DNA from: Amaurobius ferox
Lineage: Eukaryota; Arthropoda; Arachnida; Araneae; Amaurobiidae
Length of the DNA stretch: 64,000 nt
Assembly: GCA_951213105.1 (NCBI GenBank)
Contig: OX578137.1
Coordinates: forward strand, 81,861,410-81,925,409
Reading direction: 5' to 3'
Both the position numbers and the translations under genes were made by a program. Positions 1-11,712 of this stretch are shown in pieces. The notes beneath the pieces are model-generated. The model did no database searches and was not told the origin of the DNA. It worked only from the letters and a program-made list of their open reading frames with translations. Each line of letters starts with the position of its first letter. The stretch's first letter is position 1.

Positions 1-357
1 TCAAAATTTCACTCGAAAATTTAGAGGTATTCTGAACATTCGACTGTGTTTAAAAATAAAAGGTTTCCAGTATTTATGGATTGTAATTTTTGTACCAAAT
101 TTCATTCGAATCGCTCCATTCGTTCGTTAGATATCGTCTCCAATGACTCACTGACACACACACACATACTTTCACACACACACACATACTTTCACACACA
201 CACACACACACATACTTTCACAAACAGACATCACTTCAAAAATGTTCGATTCGTGATCAGGGATGCTTAAAGCGTGCTCTCCAGTCAAAAACTCGAATTC
301 GAATTTTCGACCCCGTCACAATACTTTCCTTATACATTATTGTATATAAAGAAAGTA
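1..357 (+). repeat. Repeat A, 3' part (cut by window edge)
   Basis: The 3' half of the dispersed Repeat A family, entering from outside the window. It carries the module CCAAATTTCATTCGAATCG, a (CA)n tract at about 153-220, the CAGACATCACTTCAAAAATG segment, and the closing palindrome around ACTTTCCTTATA at 323-357. Same order as the copies at 3.8, 19.8, 20.7 and 22.7 kb. No coding capacity: the reading frame across the CA tract is only a microsatellite translation. Confidence 0.85.
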
Positions 358-1790
358 ACAAGTATATTGATTTAAATCAATCCATTGTAAATAACGAAGA
401 ATTTTTAACACAAATATTCCAATATATCCACGAAAAAGATGAAAATATAATTTTAATGACAATCGAATCACCTGGACAATTACGTTGGTTAACGCCCCTT
501 TAATTTTAAAAATTAAGTTAAATTGCTAAAATAATCGGCAACAACTAAGTTGTTAATTAACGAAACAAGCAACTTCAGGTGATATGATATTTGGCAAATT
601 ATTCCGAAGATATTTTTAACAGCAATTTCTTTATGTTTTGTAATCTTTAGCATATTCTCAATTAATAGCTATTTACCGTTTAAAACAATATTTGGAAAAA
701 TTTAATTCATATCGTTTGATACATAGTAATTAAAACGTGATTTATTTCGAAGCATAATTATATTAATTAGGTACAGATATATTTAGGTTAAAATTATATA
801 TTAAATACCGACAAAGTCAAATGCATTTTCACAATATCATTTTTAACTATTAGCAGGAAGCAATGATATAAATTAATCGAACCTGGCAAGTTATGCTTGT
901 TATTTTTGATTGAAATTTCTTTTGATTTTCATGTGAAAGCATGAAGATAAAAGGGTAGAATTAAAACTTCGTCTTGAAAAACTGTCAAAATCGTTTGAGA
1001 CAATACTTCAGGTGATGCTAGGGTAAGAATGTCTGGGGAAATGTTTGTATGTTGCGTACAATTCTCTTCCTTCTGGAGTCTTTCGTTTATTTCGGGGATT
1101 GCTGTATATATATAACAGGTGTTAAAATTGGGAAAATATGACTAATTTGAATACATATAAAATATCTTTATTTGTTAAGCAATTTTAATATGATATTTTG
1201 GTAAGCAATATTAATATGAGATGTAAATATGGCCTTTAGTGAATCATATTCATGGCATAAGAAGACATTGAAATTATTCATTGATATCTAACTTAAATAT
1301 AATCATTATTATCTTTAAACACAATTATTCATTGTCTCCTTCTTATAATTCAAAAGAGAATCCTTATAATAATTCAATAATGCATCAAAGAACTTAGGAG
1401 AGCCATTAAAATATTTATAATTGTAATTATTATTTATCTAGTTACTATCTTTGAATTCGAAAATCAGATATTATTTTTCAATCTCTCCGAGGGCCTTTCT
1501 CTAAGCGGCCTAGACTTTAAATACCTGTAAAATCTTGACCGAATGTTTGAATATCAACCGGGAGTATTTTCACTGGAAATATGGAAGATGCAAAAGTTAG
1601 TTCCGGAAATCACGACTACTAGGATGTTTATCTACATGGTTGACGAATCCCTCCCGGATAGAATCGACTCCGAACTTTTCCAAACCCGGGGGAAAATAAC
1701 GGTCCATCTTTTCGACATATTGGAATGGCTTTGCATCTTTGTCCTGGAACAGAAAAGAAAAATTTAGAATTTGGTAGAAAAAATGTTCTT
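358..1790. other. Unassigned AT-rich DNA
   Basis: No gene recognised. It holds one member of a short dispersed repeat pair (921-1015, matching 3051-3142) and a short TA tract near 1104. ORFs around 1543-1821 overlap on opposite strands and show no known motif. Confidence 0.6.
921..1015 (+). repeat. Short dispersed repeat, copy 1
   Basis: About 95 bp similar to 3051-3142. Shared order of blocks: TTTTCATGTG, GAATTAAAA, TTGAAAAA, GTCAA, ATCGTT, CAATA and TTCAGGTG. Both members are diverged, so this is an old repeat of unknown type. Confidence 0.55.
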
Positions 1791-1900
1791 GGCCATCTTC
1801 AGGGATTAATCCCTTGGCCATCTTCAGGGATTAATCCCGTGGCTATCTTCAGGGATTTATTCTTCAGGGATTATGCTTCAGGGATTTCTTCAGGGATTTT
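1791..1900 (+). repeat. CTTCAGGGATT minisatellite
   Basis: Six copies of CTTCAGGGATT. The first three sit in ~25-bp units of the form GGCCATCTTCAGGGATTAAT; the last three are packed at 12-16 bp spacing. The decreasing unit size suggests deletion within the unit during array growth. Confidence 0.8.
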
Positions 1901-2350
1901 TCATGTGATTATTTTAGAATCCAAAATTTTTCCACACAAAGATATCCGTTAGGACAATTCCTTTGTGTAGAAATAATTATCGGAGAGCCGTCCGTGAGGA
2001 CCTCTCCTCAAGAAGATTCAGGACCAAAGAGAACGCATCTACAGCAAAATTTGCTATTATAGTCAGGCCAAAATAACAGCGATTGGTCAAAGGCGCGATT
2101 TCAAAACCATCTCCTCCGGGACCGTTCACGTCACAGCTAGGAGAAGCGGAAAATCAGCCCGGGCATAGACTAAAGAAATAAAAGGTCTGCAGGGCGGCAT
2201 CCAACCGGCCGAATTTACACGCTTTTCTGCAGAAACTGCTGACATATTCGGAATTATAGAGTGGAAATAAAAATGGCCTCTCAGAGAGAACCGATTTCTG
2301 AAGAAATGCAAAATGTCACTATGATAACGTGGTATGAGTAATGTCTACAA
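1901..2350. other. Unassigned, slightly GC-richer stretch
   Basis: No gene recognised. 1980-2340 is less AT-rich than its surroundings and leads straight into the promoter-like repeat at 2351, so it could be the upstream part of an old LTR. I found no second copy in the window to test that. Confidence 0.4.
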
Positions 2351-2600
2351 GTTTCTATGGAGAGTCTATAAATAGGAGTCATTACTGAATCGGACAGCAG
2401 TTGACGAGATACGAATTTCATTGAAAATGTAGTTTTTGTCGGTGTTTTAAGTAGCTGTTAATATGTAAAATTACTTTCGCCAACGTTTTAAGAATAGTAT
2501 CCGTTATTTTGTGAAATTAGTGGAGCATTTAAGTCTTGGTTTATTGTTTATTGTTCCTGTTTACACTGTAGATGTGAATGAAACTTGTTTCTTATCTAGA
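2351..2600 (+). repeat. LTR-like promoter repeat, copy 1
   Basis: Similar over ~200-250 bp to 36,160-36,400. Shared blocks are GTTTC-TA, GAGTCTATAAA (TATA box at 2367-2374), a following CAGT-type initiator region, ACGAATTTC, GTGGAGCATTT and CTGT-TACACTG. A TATA box followed ~30 bp later by an initiator and then a non-coding tail resembles the U3/R part of a retrotransposon LTR. The element it belonged to is not visible here. Confidence 0.5.
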
Positions 2601-3848
2601 AATTTGGACTCATTCTTGTATTCTGAGATCACACCTACGATTCCAGAGGATACATTTATAACAGTATGATATTAAAAACATTGAGTTAAACTGTTAAATT
2701 TGCAGAAATAAATTATCACTGCAATGCAAATTATAGCTCAAATAATAAATAATATTCATATGTATTCAAATTTATTCTACCTTCCAATTCATTTTTTATC
2801 TCTATATATTTTATACTATATCCTACAACATCTTTTAATATTTCATTGACATGTTAATATATCGACGAAATTGAGATTTTTACCTTGGCGACGAAAGGGC
2901 TAAAAAAGGTAAAAAGAAAAACCCGACAAAATGAAGACAAAAGACTCGAAAAGGTTAGCCCGAAAGTAATGTTATCCTAATCATAGCAGGGATTGTTAGA
3001 ATTTCACTTAAATCGCCAAGAATTAAAAATAGAGTATACTATATCTGTACCGGTTTTTCATGTGGAAATCGTGAATATAAAAGAATGGAATTAAAATTCA
3101 TGTTGAAAAATGTCAACATCGTTAGAGGCAATAATTCAGGTGGGTTATTACAACATAACACAATGGCATCCTATGATTTATATAGGAGCAAAAGTCAATA
3201 TACGATAACGGAACATATTAACTAACCTTACAGTCATTAAATGCGACAAGATAAATAAACACCACAATTGGTGACACGATATAAAATACATTTTGGCTCA
3301 TTTGAAAAGTAAAATATTTCGTTACATCTGACGCTTGTTTAAGTTAGCTACCACACTGAATTTGTGCAATTTTGTGTTTGTAATAGTGGAATTGCAGCCT
3401 CAAACAGCAAAGGATTTAAGATATTCGATTGCACTTAATTGTTATAGAATCCAAATGCAAATATAAAGTTCGTTGAATATGCATATAAAAACAGAAATGT
3501 GAGTAGAATAATTAAAACGTTAATAAGACGTCATATAAAAAATGTTTGCCAAAACAGAAGTTGAGAATATATATAGTATTCGCAACAATAAATCCCATTA
3601 AGTTTTATTTTATAATCTCATTCCTAGACATGATTAAACTTTATATAAGAGTCAATGGAATGAATTATTCTAAGATTAGAACGAATGAAATTGTTATTAA
3701 TCAATATAAAATTATCATCCACATGTCAGAGCAAAAAAGGGGCAATTGCTCGAATTAGAAAGCTTGTCTTTAAAATAGAGCACACTAATATTATATAAAA
3801 TAGATGGCAACATATTTCCATAATCAAGGTTTCATATTATAAAAAAAA
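2601..3848. other. Unassigned AT-rich DNA
   Basis: Nothing recognisable apart from the second member of the short repeat pair at 3051-3142. The ORF at 3546-3758 is AT-biased with no motif. Confidence 0.6.
3051..3142 (+). repeat. Short dispersed repeat, copy 2
   Basis: Partner of 921-1015; see that entry for the shared blocks. Confidence 0.55.
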
Positions 3849-4878
3849 TCTGATGTGGGCAACACATGACTTTCCTTATATAATGAAATGAATTTACTAC
3901 TTTTACAGTAAAATAAATAGGTTTTTCTTCCAGTAGATACTAATATCCTTTCCAAGAAATTGACTTTTCGACAATTAGTCGTCATTTTCATTGATTATCG
4001 TCATTTTTATCCATTTGGCGATATTTTCGTTAATTTGGCAACATTTCAAAAAGTCGCCAAGTTGGCGACATTCCGCCAATTTTGTCGCTAAAATCTCGCC
4101 AAGCGTTATGGACAAAGAAATAAGTTATATATATATATATATACATATAACATATTAGATATTGAATTTTCGACATATATTATATAACTATTATTATATA
4201 TTTATATATTATATAACTTATTAGATATTGAATTTTCCACAATTAGTCGTCATTTTCATTGATTTAGCGCCATTTTTATCCATTTGGCGAGATTTTCGTT
4301 AACTTGGCAACATTTCAAAAAGTCGCCAAGTTGGCGACATTCCGCCAATTTCGTCGCCAAAATCTCGCCAAGCGTTATGAACGAAGAAATAAGTTATTCT
4401 TACAGCAGATAAATTGGCGTTCAAATGCAAAAGTATTACTCAAAGTATCTTTTTTCATGAATGGAACGAGCTAGATCCACGAGAATGATGTCACCCAATT
4501 TATCGCATGATATTATATATGAAAAGTGAACATGTTTCTCAATAGGAAATATTTTTTTTCTATTTTATTTGACTTTTTGATAATGTTTTTGAAAAATGTG
4601 CAATATCTCGAGAACGGTTCATGTTACCGTTCTAAAATTTATGTCAATCGTTTTCTAATGAAAAATTACATAAGGAATGTCTATTTACGTAACTTTATTA
4701 TTGGTTTTGATTTTTTGACGATTTTTTCAAAATTTCATTCGAAAATTTAGGGGGGTTCTGAACATTCGATTGCGTATAAAAACAATAGGCTTCCAGTGTT
4801 TACAGATTGTGATTTTTGTACCAAATTTGGTTCGAATCGGTCCATTCGTTCGTCAGTTATCGTCTCCTCAGACCCACT

Positions 4879-4915
<37 letters not shown>

Positions 4916-5077
4916 ACACACATACTTTCACACACACACACACACACAGACATCACTTCAAAAATGTTTGATTCGTGATCAGGGATGCTTGAAACGTGCT
5001 CTCCCGTCGAAAACTCGAATTCGAATTTTCGACCCCGTCACAATACTTTCCTTATACATTATGTATATAAGGAAAGT
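3849..5077 (+). mobile_element. Repeat A, full-length with internal duplication
   Basis: Starts TCTGATGTGGGC after an A-run and ends with the palindrome around ACTTTCCTTATA (5047-5077). In order it has the start block, the nested hairpin of TTGGCGA/TCGCCAA repeats, an F-x-E-W-N peptide-like stretch (~4453-4488), the CCAAATTTGGTTCGAATCGG block, the (CA)n tract at ~4880-4948 and the closing palindrome. The hairpin section is present twice (about 3972-4128 and 4237-4395), separated by TA-rich DNA, so this copy is ~1.23 kb instead of ~0.95-1.0 kb. No transposase ORF, so non-autonomous. Class is uncertain: ACTTTCCTTATATA near the 5' end and TATATAAGGAAAGT at the 3' end would suit a MITE, but no target duplication is clear. 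Confidence 0.8.
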
Positions 5078-6454
5078 AAAAACACTCTGAAACAAACATA
5101 ACGATCGTTCATTACATTAATTTGTCAAAATTAAAATGTCTTTTGCATTAATATCAGAATAATGGTAATCACGTAATATATTTTCAAACAATTTATTATT
5201 AGCACTTTAACTAAGTGTGATATTTATTATATAAAAGGAGAATTTGTCTTAAGAAATTAAGAAACACTAGAAATAAATATTAAGCGAGACTTAAAATACC
5301 AGCATCACACTTCAGAAAATTTCGTCGATGGTATTTTGCATTTTACTTTTATGGGAAATTGCCAAAAGAAATTAACTTCCAAGAGAAACGGTGAAAAGAA
5401 TTACAGATTCCTTGTAAATAGCTTTGCTACAAATGATGTTCGTTGGGGGAATTTTGTAAAATAGAAAATGCATTTACATTCCATTTTACCTTAAAAACAT
5501 TTATTTGATTTTTGTTCTCAGAGTCAAATACCAGCTGATTGAATTATATAAATATTAGAGTTTCAGAATTAACGATATTTGTAATAGTTACATCTTTATA
5601 CAAATCCCTGACAGTTTATTTTTGTTATATATAGGAGTATTAGAAGCAAACTAGTTTAAAATAGAATAAAATGAAATAATAGCATAAAATGAAACATTAC
5701 TAAATTCAAGATACTCTTAAACTCATGTTTTATTATCATCCTAATACCATTCGAAACCTTTAAAATACTTATTACACTATAAGGTCTACTCTATAAGGTT
5801 TTTTGTAGAAATTTCTTCTTTATCAACCCTGTACATAAATAAAAATCATTAATTTAACTGGGCATTTTATTTAATGTTCTTTAAATTTAACTTTAAAACT
5901 AAATTTGTGCATTTGGGAATCCAATTGATAATAATTACATCAGGCCAATAATTTATTAATTTTTTCGATATCTGTTATACATATATGTGGCTGTGTATAC
6001 ATTTGACATTCTAAAACAAAATTCTATTACATCACTCTATTCCATAATTACGCTCTCTATTACTGCATCACATTTTAGAGATACAAATCTCGTTCAAACC
6101 ATTAAAGGAATGGAGAAAGACTTTGGAAGAACCTTATCGGTAAAAAACTATATAAATTGTAGAATGTATTTTAATCTCTCAATCAATACACAGCGTATTT
6201 AAAAATAAATAATGTGTCAATATGCCTTGTGAACATCTATCTAACATGGAGCAAATTTGAGCAGTGAATGAATTGGAGATATGAAATATTCCCTTTCTAC
6301 CAAGCGTTTTAATATCCATTAACACTAATAAATAATTTTAGATATAAACACAAAGAGCTAAATTGGTAAATGTGTTTTATATAGAATATGCACTTTAATC
6401 CATGAATATTTATGACACGCTAGAAAATGTAGCAGGCGTTGCCAAAAATAGCCT
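5078..6454. other. Unassigned AT-rich DNA
   Basis: No gene. 5350-5460 resembles 8735-8855 (shared AATTGCCAAAAGAAATTAACTTCC-like core, an ACG-AA block and G-GGGGAATT), an old dispersed repeat of unknown type. Confidence 0.5.
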
Positions 6455-6540
6455 CTCTTAACTGGCCTTCGTTTAACCAGTCTTCGTTTAACCAGTCTTC
6501 GTTTAACCAGCCTTCGTTTAGCCAGCATCTGTTAAACCGT
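6455..6540 (+). repeat. 15-bp tandem repeat (TTTAACCAGTCTTCG)n
   Basis: About 5.5 units of TTTAACCAGTCTTCG with single-base changes. The AACCAG core also occurs, inverted, in the 3' terminal-repeat candidate at 8318-8384, so this may be an amplified piece of a terminal inverted repeat. Confidence 0.8.
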
Positions 6541-7535
6541 CTCTATGATTATGCCGGTTTTAGTTTGACCTGACAGATAGGCAACGTGAATTAAGTATAA
6601 TCTTGGAAATGCTTATGGAGCATAATTACAATAATTTGTCAAGAAGACAACAGAGATAGCTAGTTTGGAAGAGGTCTGTCCCTAACCAAGGGTTCAACTT
6701 ATAATTGCGTCATCAATATGGCTCGGGGACAGCGACGCCCAATCACAGATACACAGAGAGCAAGAGGAGGGCTTGACTTACCTTACGCCAAATCTAAAAA
6801 TGCTATGCAACTAAAATAAGCCTCAATGTGGAAAGTGGTTGGAGAACTGTGACTCGTCTTAGAATGTGCAAGAAGGCACATTCGTTTACTTGTTACAGAA
6901 ATATCATATTTTGTGCAGCAGAGCAGGCGTTGATTACAGTAAGCTTACGATAACAAGCGTTACTGTAAAGCAGCAGTTTTAGTATATGTTCAATATGTGC
7001 AACAGTTTTCGTATATGTTCAGTATGTGTACCAGCTAAATATGTCTGACCGAAAGAGTCGAACACAACTAACTATTAAATAATTAATAATTAATTAGTTC
7101 ACTGCTTACCACTAGATAAATTATTAGAATTCAAAAAGCTAAATAGCGTAATTAATGACAAATTAATAATAGTTTAAATGTTAGATGAAAGTAGACTCCC
7201 ACTGGAAAAGTATAAAATTTGGTGGGAATTGCAGTTTTTAGTGACAAAATATACGATAATCTACACGTCCTTCATAAAATAAATCATTTAACACTGATGA
7301 ACATTTTGTATGGAGCTGACTATAAATAATTGTCACTACAGGGGGCTCCGACGTATTCCAAGGTAGATGTGGTGTTGTGGGAACAGTATTTGTTGTTTAG
7401 TTTTCATTTGCAGTAATTAACGAATTACAATTTCATAGCATCAAGATTCGCCAAATCTTTGAAGCACTTAAAAGCTGTAATGATATTACTGAATTAATTC
7501 AAGAAAAGTTAATTAAAATTGCAATAAAGGCGGCA

Positions 7536-8195
7536 TTGAAATGCTGCTTTGCAAAACATCGATATCACTGGTGCGCCTCAAGACGACGCTGAGGATTCAG
7601 ATGACGCAGATTCTCAAAGGACATTTTAACTTTCTCGTTTGTCTGTTAAATATAATTTTAAAAGGATACAAAATAGTGTTGAAATGCTTGCCTGGCGAAA
7701 CATCGATATCACTAATGTGCCTCAAGGTGATAGAGATTCGCCAGGGACATTTGAACTTCCTCATTAGTCTGTTAAATAGCATTTTAAAAGGATAAAAAAG
7801 CCTTGAAATGCTGCTTAGCGAAACATCGATATCACTGATGTGCCTCAAGATGACGTTAAAGATTCAGATGACGCTGATTGATAAGGGGCATTTTAACTTT
7901 CTAGTTAGTCTGCTAAATATATTTTTAAAAGGATACAATTAGACTTGAAATGCTGCAAGAAGAAACATCGATAGCACTGGTACGCCTAAAGATGACGCTG
8001 AAGATTCTGATGACACAGATTCACAAGGGCCATTTTAACTTTCTCGTTAGTCTGCTAAATATAATTTTAAAATGATAAAGAGGGCATTGAAATGCTGTCT
8101 GGCTAAACATAAATATCCCTGATGCTCCACAAGATGACGCAGATTCACAAGGGGCATTCTATCTTTCTCATTAGTGTGCTAAATATAATTTTAGA
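7536..8195 (+). repeat. Five-unit ~140-bp tandem repeat, acidic peptide
   Basis: Units begin TTGAAATGCT at 7536, 7679, 7803, 7945 and 8087 (143, 124, 142 and 142 bp apart; last unit truncated). Each contains ACATCGATATCACTG-TG and a block that, in the third unit, reads NIDITDVPQDDVKDSDDAD, followed by a stop and then CATTTTAACTTTCTCGTTAGTCTG. The acidic reading survives recognisably in most units, but each unit also carries stops, so it is not one long protein. The open frames on both strands here result from repetition. Confidence 0.85.
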
Positions 8196-8385
8196 TTCAT
8201 AATTTATTTGCCTACAAATGTGTTTAAATAATTTTATAATTTTTAATTATAATTTTTATTAAATAATATGTTGTATATGCAAAAAAGCAATGGTCATAAA
8301 ATTATTTTAATCACACCGTTTAACCGGATTTTCTCTTCTCCGGCTTTTCCTATGTCCTAACTGGTTAAAAAAGACTGTACTGTAT

Positions 8386-8979
8386 TTTGTGAAACTGAGA
8401 TTTTGCTTTGTAAAATACTTTTAGGCTTAAATGAACTTAAAAATAATGTACATCTCGCCTTGACCAAAATTATCAAAGAAAAGCTCCGAAAAATATATTG
8501 GATAGATATTCTGTTAAAATGTTCTTTGAATGATAGGAGAAGGTGAGAAAGAGAGAGCAATTAATATAATTTAATGTATAAAATACTCCATCAACGTAAT
8601 TTCCTTTTTAATACATAATACAGTATTTATGATTCAAATAAGTATACGAATGAAAAGAAAATATTTGGTGGGACTCAAAGGACCAATGTCGCACATTAGA
8701 AAATTACTCTGGTAAAGTCTCGTTCCTTGTCGTTTGTGGAAGATTGTCAAAAGCAATTAACTTCCGAATGTAACGAAAGAAGTAATCACGATTTACCCGA
8801 ATGGAAGCATTTCTACAATTGAGAAAATGGTCGCGAGGGGATTCTATTGTGCAGGAAACACATAGTTTTGTTTTCGACTTCATTTATAAGTGCAAGCTCA
8901 ACTTCATTTGTTAATATGGCATGTTAGCAGAATCAGTTCTATTAATCTGATAGATTGATATATTTTTGTTAAATATATG
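8386..8979. other. Unassigned AT-rich DNA
   Basis: No gene. Contains the 8735-8855 member of a repeat pair with 5350-5460. Confidence 0.5.
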
Positions 8980-9583
8980 TGTGAGACCAGAAATAGATCT
9001 CACACTAGTTATTGTGAGACAGCTTTATGCCAGTAATTTATCCATTACTTAAGACAGAAAGGAAGATAAGAACGAGGACACTTGGTGAAATACGATACTT
9101 ACACAACGACTAGATGGATATAGAGAACGACTACATATGTAAACTACGAGAACGACATAAGAACGAGGACACTTGGTTAATCCAGAGTTACATAACGACT
9201 AGATGGATACACAGAACTACTAGATATGTGGAGAGACTAGACGAAGAGAATGACATAAGTATGAGTGTTCGAGCCAGCAGTACAATATGATCGGCGAATT
9301 ACACTTCCAGTTGATTCCAGTAATATGTTCGGCTAAGTACATGCTGGTAACCAAGCCAAGACAGCCTTGACGGTACGTGTTCCTCAAGCATATTACAGGT
9401 CGTAAATACATTTTAGGCATTTTAACAAATGGTCTCACATTGTCTCTCTCCGGCGCAATCAAGATGAATAATTGTTGTAATTAAGTAATTTAATAAGTAT
9501 GTTATGTTGTTAATAAATGTTTTACTGTTAAAGTTAAAATGGTGTAATCAATTTAATTTTATATTAATTAATATCATTTTACA
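8980..9583 (+). repeat. Repeat C (LTR-like), copy 1
   Basis: Starts TGTGAGACCAGAAATA and ends TTTTACA, giving the TG...CA ends expected of a retrotransposon LTR of ~604 bp. Near its 3' side it shares TGGTCTCACATTGTCTCTCTCCGG-type sequence with 39,69x and 43,29x. The similarity continues past the presumed end (GAACTCGGGCGAAAG, then a TGG-starting block), so that flank is probably the start of an internal region. Likely a relic with its coding part deleted. Confidence 0.6.
9071..9240 (+). repeat. ~90-100-bp tandem duplication inside Repeat C
   Basis: AACGAGGACACTTGGT...CGACTAGATGGATA...CTA-ATATGT occurs twice in a row. A local duplication inside the LTR-like copy. Confidence 0.75.
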
Positions 9584-9794
9584 GAACTCGGGCGAAAGAT
9601 AAATAATTGGAGAGTTATCAGCTGCAAACAACGCAATGCAATTATTTAATGAGTACCACGGATACGATCAATTTACGCCCATGTAAAATATGTTGAAAAT
9701 AATAATCTAAAATACCCAACTTTAAATATCGTTTGTTTTGTGCGCCATAATATATAAGAATGAACTTATTAGTAAATATATGTAAAAGTCGATT

Positions 9795-10080
9795 TGTTAA
9801 CATCATTCTCGTGGATCTAGTTGATTCAATTTACAAGAGTAGATAGTTGGAAATGATTTTATATTTTGACGTGTAACAATTCGCCAATAGTCATTTACAT
9901 ATAAAAGCTTTTCTATGTTTTTGTCTAAACCACTTAGTGATAAATTTTGCAAACTTTGTAAATTTTTTGTGATTAATTTAGCGAAATATCGCTAACTTGT
10001 CAATATGTCGGCTTAGATTGACGAAAATAATTCACGAAAATTGCAAAAATGAAGCTAAATTAAGGAAAATGACGCACCAT
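9795..10080 (-). repeat. Repeat A, degenerate fragment (reverse)
   Basis: Reverse orientation and strongly diverged. Recognisable blocks are CATCATTCTCGTGGATCTAG, CGCCAATAGTCATTTA and a decayed version of the TTGGCGA hairpin region. Both ends are lost. Confidence 0.6.
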
Positions 10081-10224
10081 TTTATTATTAAAATATGTTA
10101 TTAAATGGAATATATTATTTATTGCGGATACTATCAATATTGACAATTGTTAAAGTTGCGTGAAATACTCCATTTTCAAATACATGCATACAGATTGTCG
10201 AAAATCTTCAATCTTAAGTAAATT

Positions 10225-10345
10225 TGCAACTGACAATTGGTAACGAACAACTAGCAATTGGACGTTGCAACTAACAATAGGCTACGGACAATGTTGCAAC
10301 TGACCATGGCAACGAACAAGATATCATATTTTGTTCGTTACCATG
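10225..10345. repeat. Tandem repeat plus hairpin
   Basis: Three imperfect units around GCAACTGACAATTGGTAACG (10,225-10,320), then an inverted repeat: CATGGCAACGAACAA pairs with TTGTTCGTTACCATG downstream (one mismatch, ~15-bp stem, ~13-nt loop). Confidence 0.75.
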
Positions 10346-10591
10346 AGAAGGAGTGACATATTTAACATGAAATCGTTACTCGGTTTTCGCTCATTCCGAT
10401 CAGAATAGATAAAGATAATACGGCAGATATTAGTCGTTAAGGAATAACGGATGATTATCTAACTAGGAAGATTTTATTTATGGGTTTTTTAACTTAGCAA
10501 ATTTAAAATAAATATCACTCTAATATTTTTAATACATTACATTATCATAAGTGTTGTGCTTAAGAGATGCCCTGAGATAGCATATGCTGTT

Positions 10592-10822
10592 TACTTAGTT
10601 ATACGTAGTATTGAGAAAGTATTCTTTTCACGAAAATTTTCTATTTTGAGATTTTGAAGCCGATATATATTTTAAAACCTCCTGAACACGTTTTGATAAT
10701 TTTTGGAATGATGCCTATCTGTCTAATGTCTGTGGTCGATTTCTTGTGTCTCTAGTAGCTACAAATATTAATGAATGTTCATGAAACTTTATATCTAGCT
10801 TTATTATAAAAAATCTAGATCT
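10592..10822 (-). repeat. Repeat B, reverse copy
   Basis: Reverse-strand member of Repeat B: palindrome end (GTTATACGTAGTATTGAGAAAGT), then blocks complementary to AAATTTTCGTGAAAA, GGCATCAAAATCTC, CACAAGAAATCGACCACAGACA and CTAGAT. Non-coding. Confidence 0.7.
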
Positions 10823-10835
10823 TAATAGATTTTTT

Positions 10836-10941
10836 CAGTCCCCACGGACTACCGCCGCCTGAAAGGAAAGTTCACTGTCAGTCCTCACTGACTGACGCCG
10901 TCTAAAAGGAAAGTTTACTGTCAGTCCCCACGGACTGACGG
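10836..10941 (+). repeat. Duplicated CAGTCC/GGACTG hairpins
   Basis: Two and a half copies of a ~45-bp unit, CAGTCCCCACGGACTG-ACGCCG-C-GAAAGGAAAG. The core CAGTCC-CCAC-GGACTG is a perfect stem-loop in the first and last copies; in the middle copy stem and loop have changed (CAGTCCTCACTGACTG) and the stem is weaker. Confidence 0.8.
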
Positions 10942-11247
10942 AGCGCTTAACGTATTAGTTTTATCTAGGATTTTATAAAGCGGGTGCGCGCGACTGCGCC
11001 TTTTAAAAAAATAATGAATGAATTCAATTAATCTTTACTTCAAATCTTATCTTCATTGCGGAGCACATTTTCTAGTAATTGATGATATTAATTGGTAGAG
11101 TTGCGTTGTCTTCGTGTGATAGGTTAAATTAGGATCGGAAAACTGCACACGGGCGGATGAGGGGAATATTTTGCATATCACCCCATCCATCTAATTATCC
11201 ATTCGCAGTATTTTGCATATCATCCCATCACTTCATCCGTTAACCAA

Positions 11248-11712
11248 CCATACACTAAGTTATATGATGGATTTAACATTTAGTATCATAAAGTATAAGA
11301 TATAGACGGGGTGAATATATATTTACATAGATTTATACACTATGTTATATGATGGGTTTAACATATAGTATCATAAATTATAAGATGCGGATGAGGCGAA
11401 TTTTTTGCATATATTTATACACTACGTAATTGCGTTTGACATTTAGCATCATAAAGCTTAAGATGCGGATGGAGTGAATATTTTGCATATATTTATACAC
11501 TACATTATATGATGAGTTTTACATTTAGTATCATAAATTATAAGATGCTGATGATGTGAATATTTTACAAGTATTTATACACTACGTTATATGATGGGTT
11601 TAACATTTTTCATTATGAAGTATAAGATGCGGATGGAATGATTATTTTGCATATATTTATGCACTACGAAATATGATGGGTTTAACGTTTAGTATCATAA
11701 AGTATGAGATGC
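11248..11712 (+). repeat. ~82-bp minisatellite
   Basis: About 5.5 units of ~80-86 bp with recurring blocks TTATATGATGGGTTTAACA, TTTAGTATCATAAA, TATAAGATGCGGATG, GTGAATATTTTGCAT and ATTTATACACTAC. Units differ by a few substitutions and small indels, so the array is moderately old. Confidence 0.9.

Larger units (their letters stand above)
6455..8385 (+). mobile_element. Decayed pogo-like element (tentative)
   Basis: Three weak clues fit a pogo/Tigger relic. First, similar end regions in inverted orientation: AACCAG...TATG...GCCGG near 6500-6565 against the complement of 8318-8384. Second, an ATG at 7040 that opens MSDRKSRTQLTIK and then stops, like the start of pogo-type transposases. Third, an acidic Asp/Ser-rich peptide block near the 3' end, as in such C-termini. 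The catalytic domain is missing, so this is at most a deletion derivative. It could instead be unrelated repeats. Confidence 0.3.

Noticed and set aside
7536..8195. CRISPR-like repeat array
   Set aside because: Units are ~140 bp and contiguous without unique spacers, in eukaryotic DNA.
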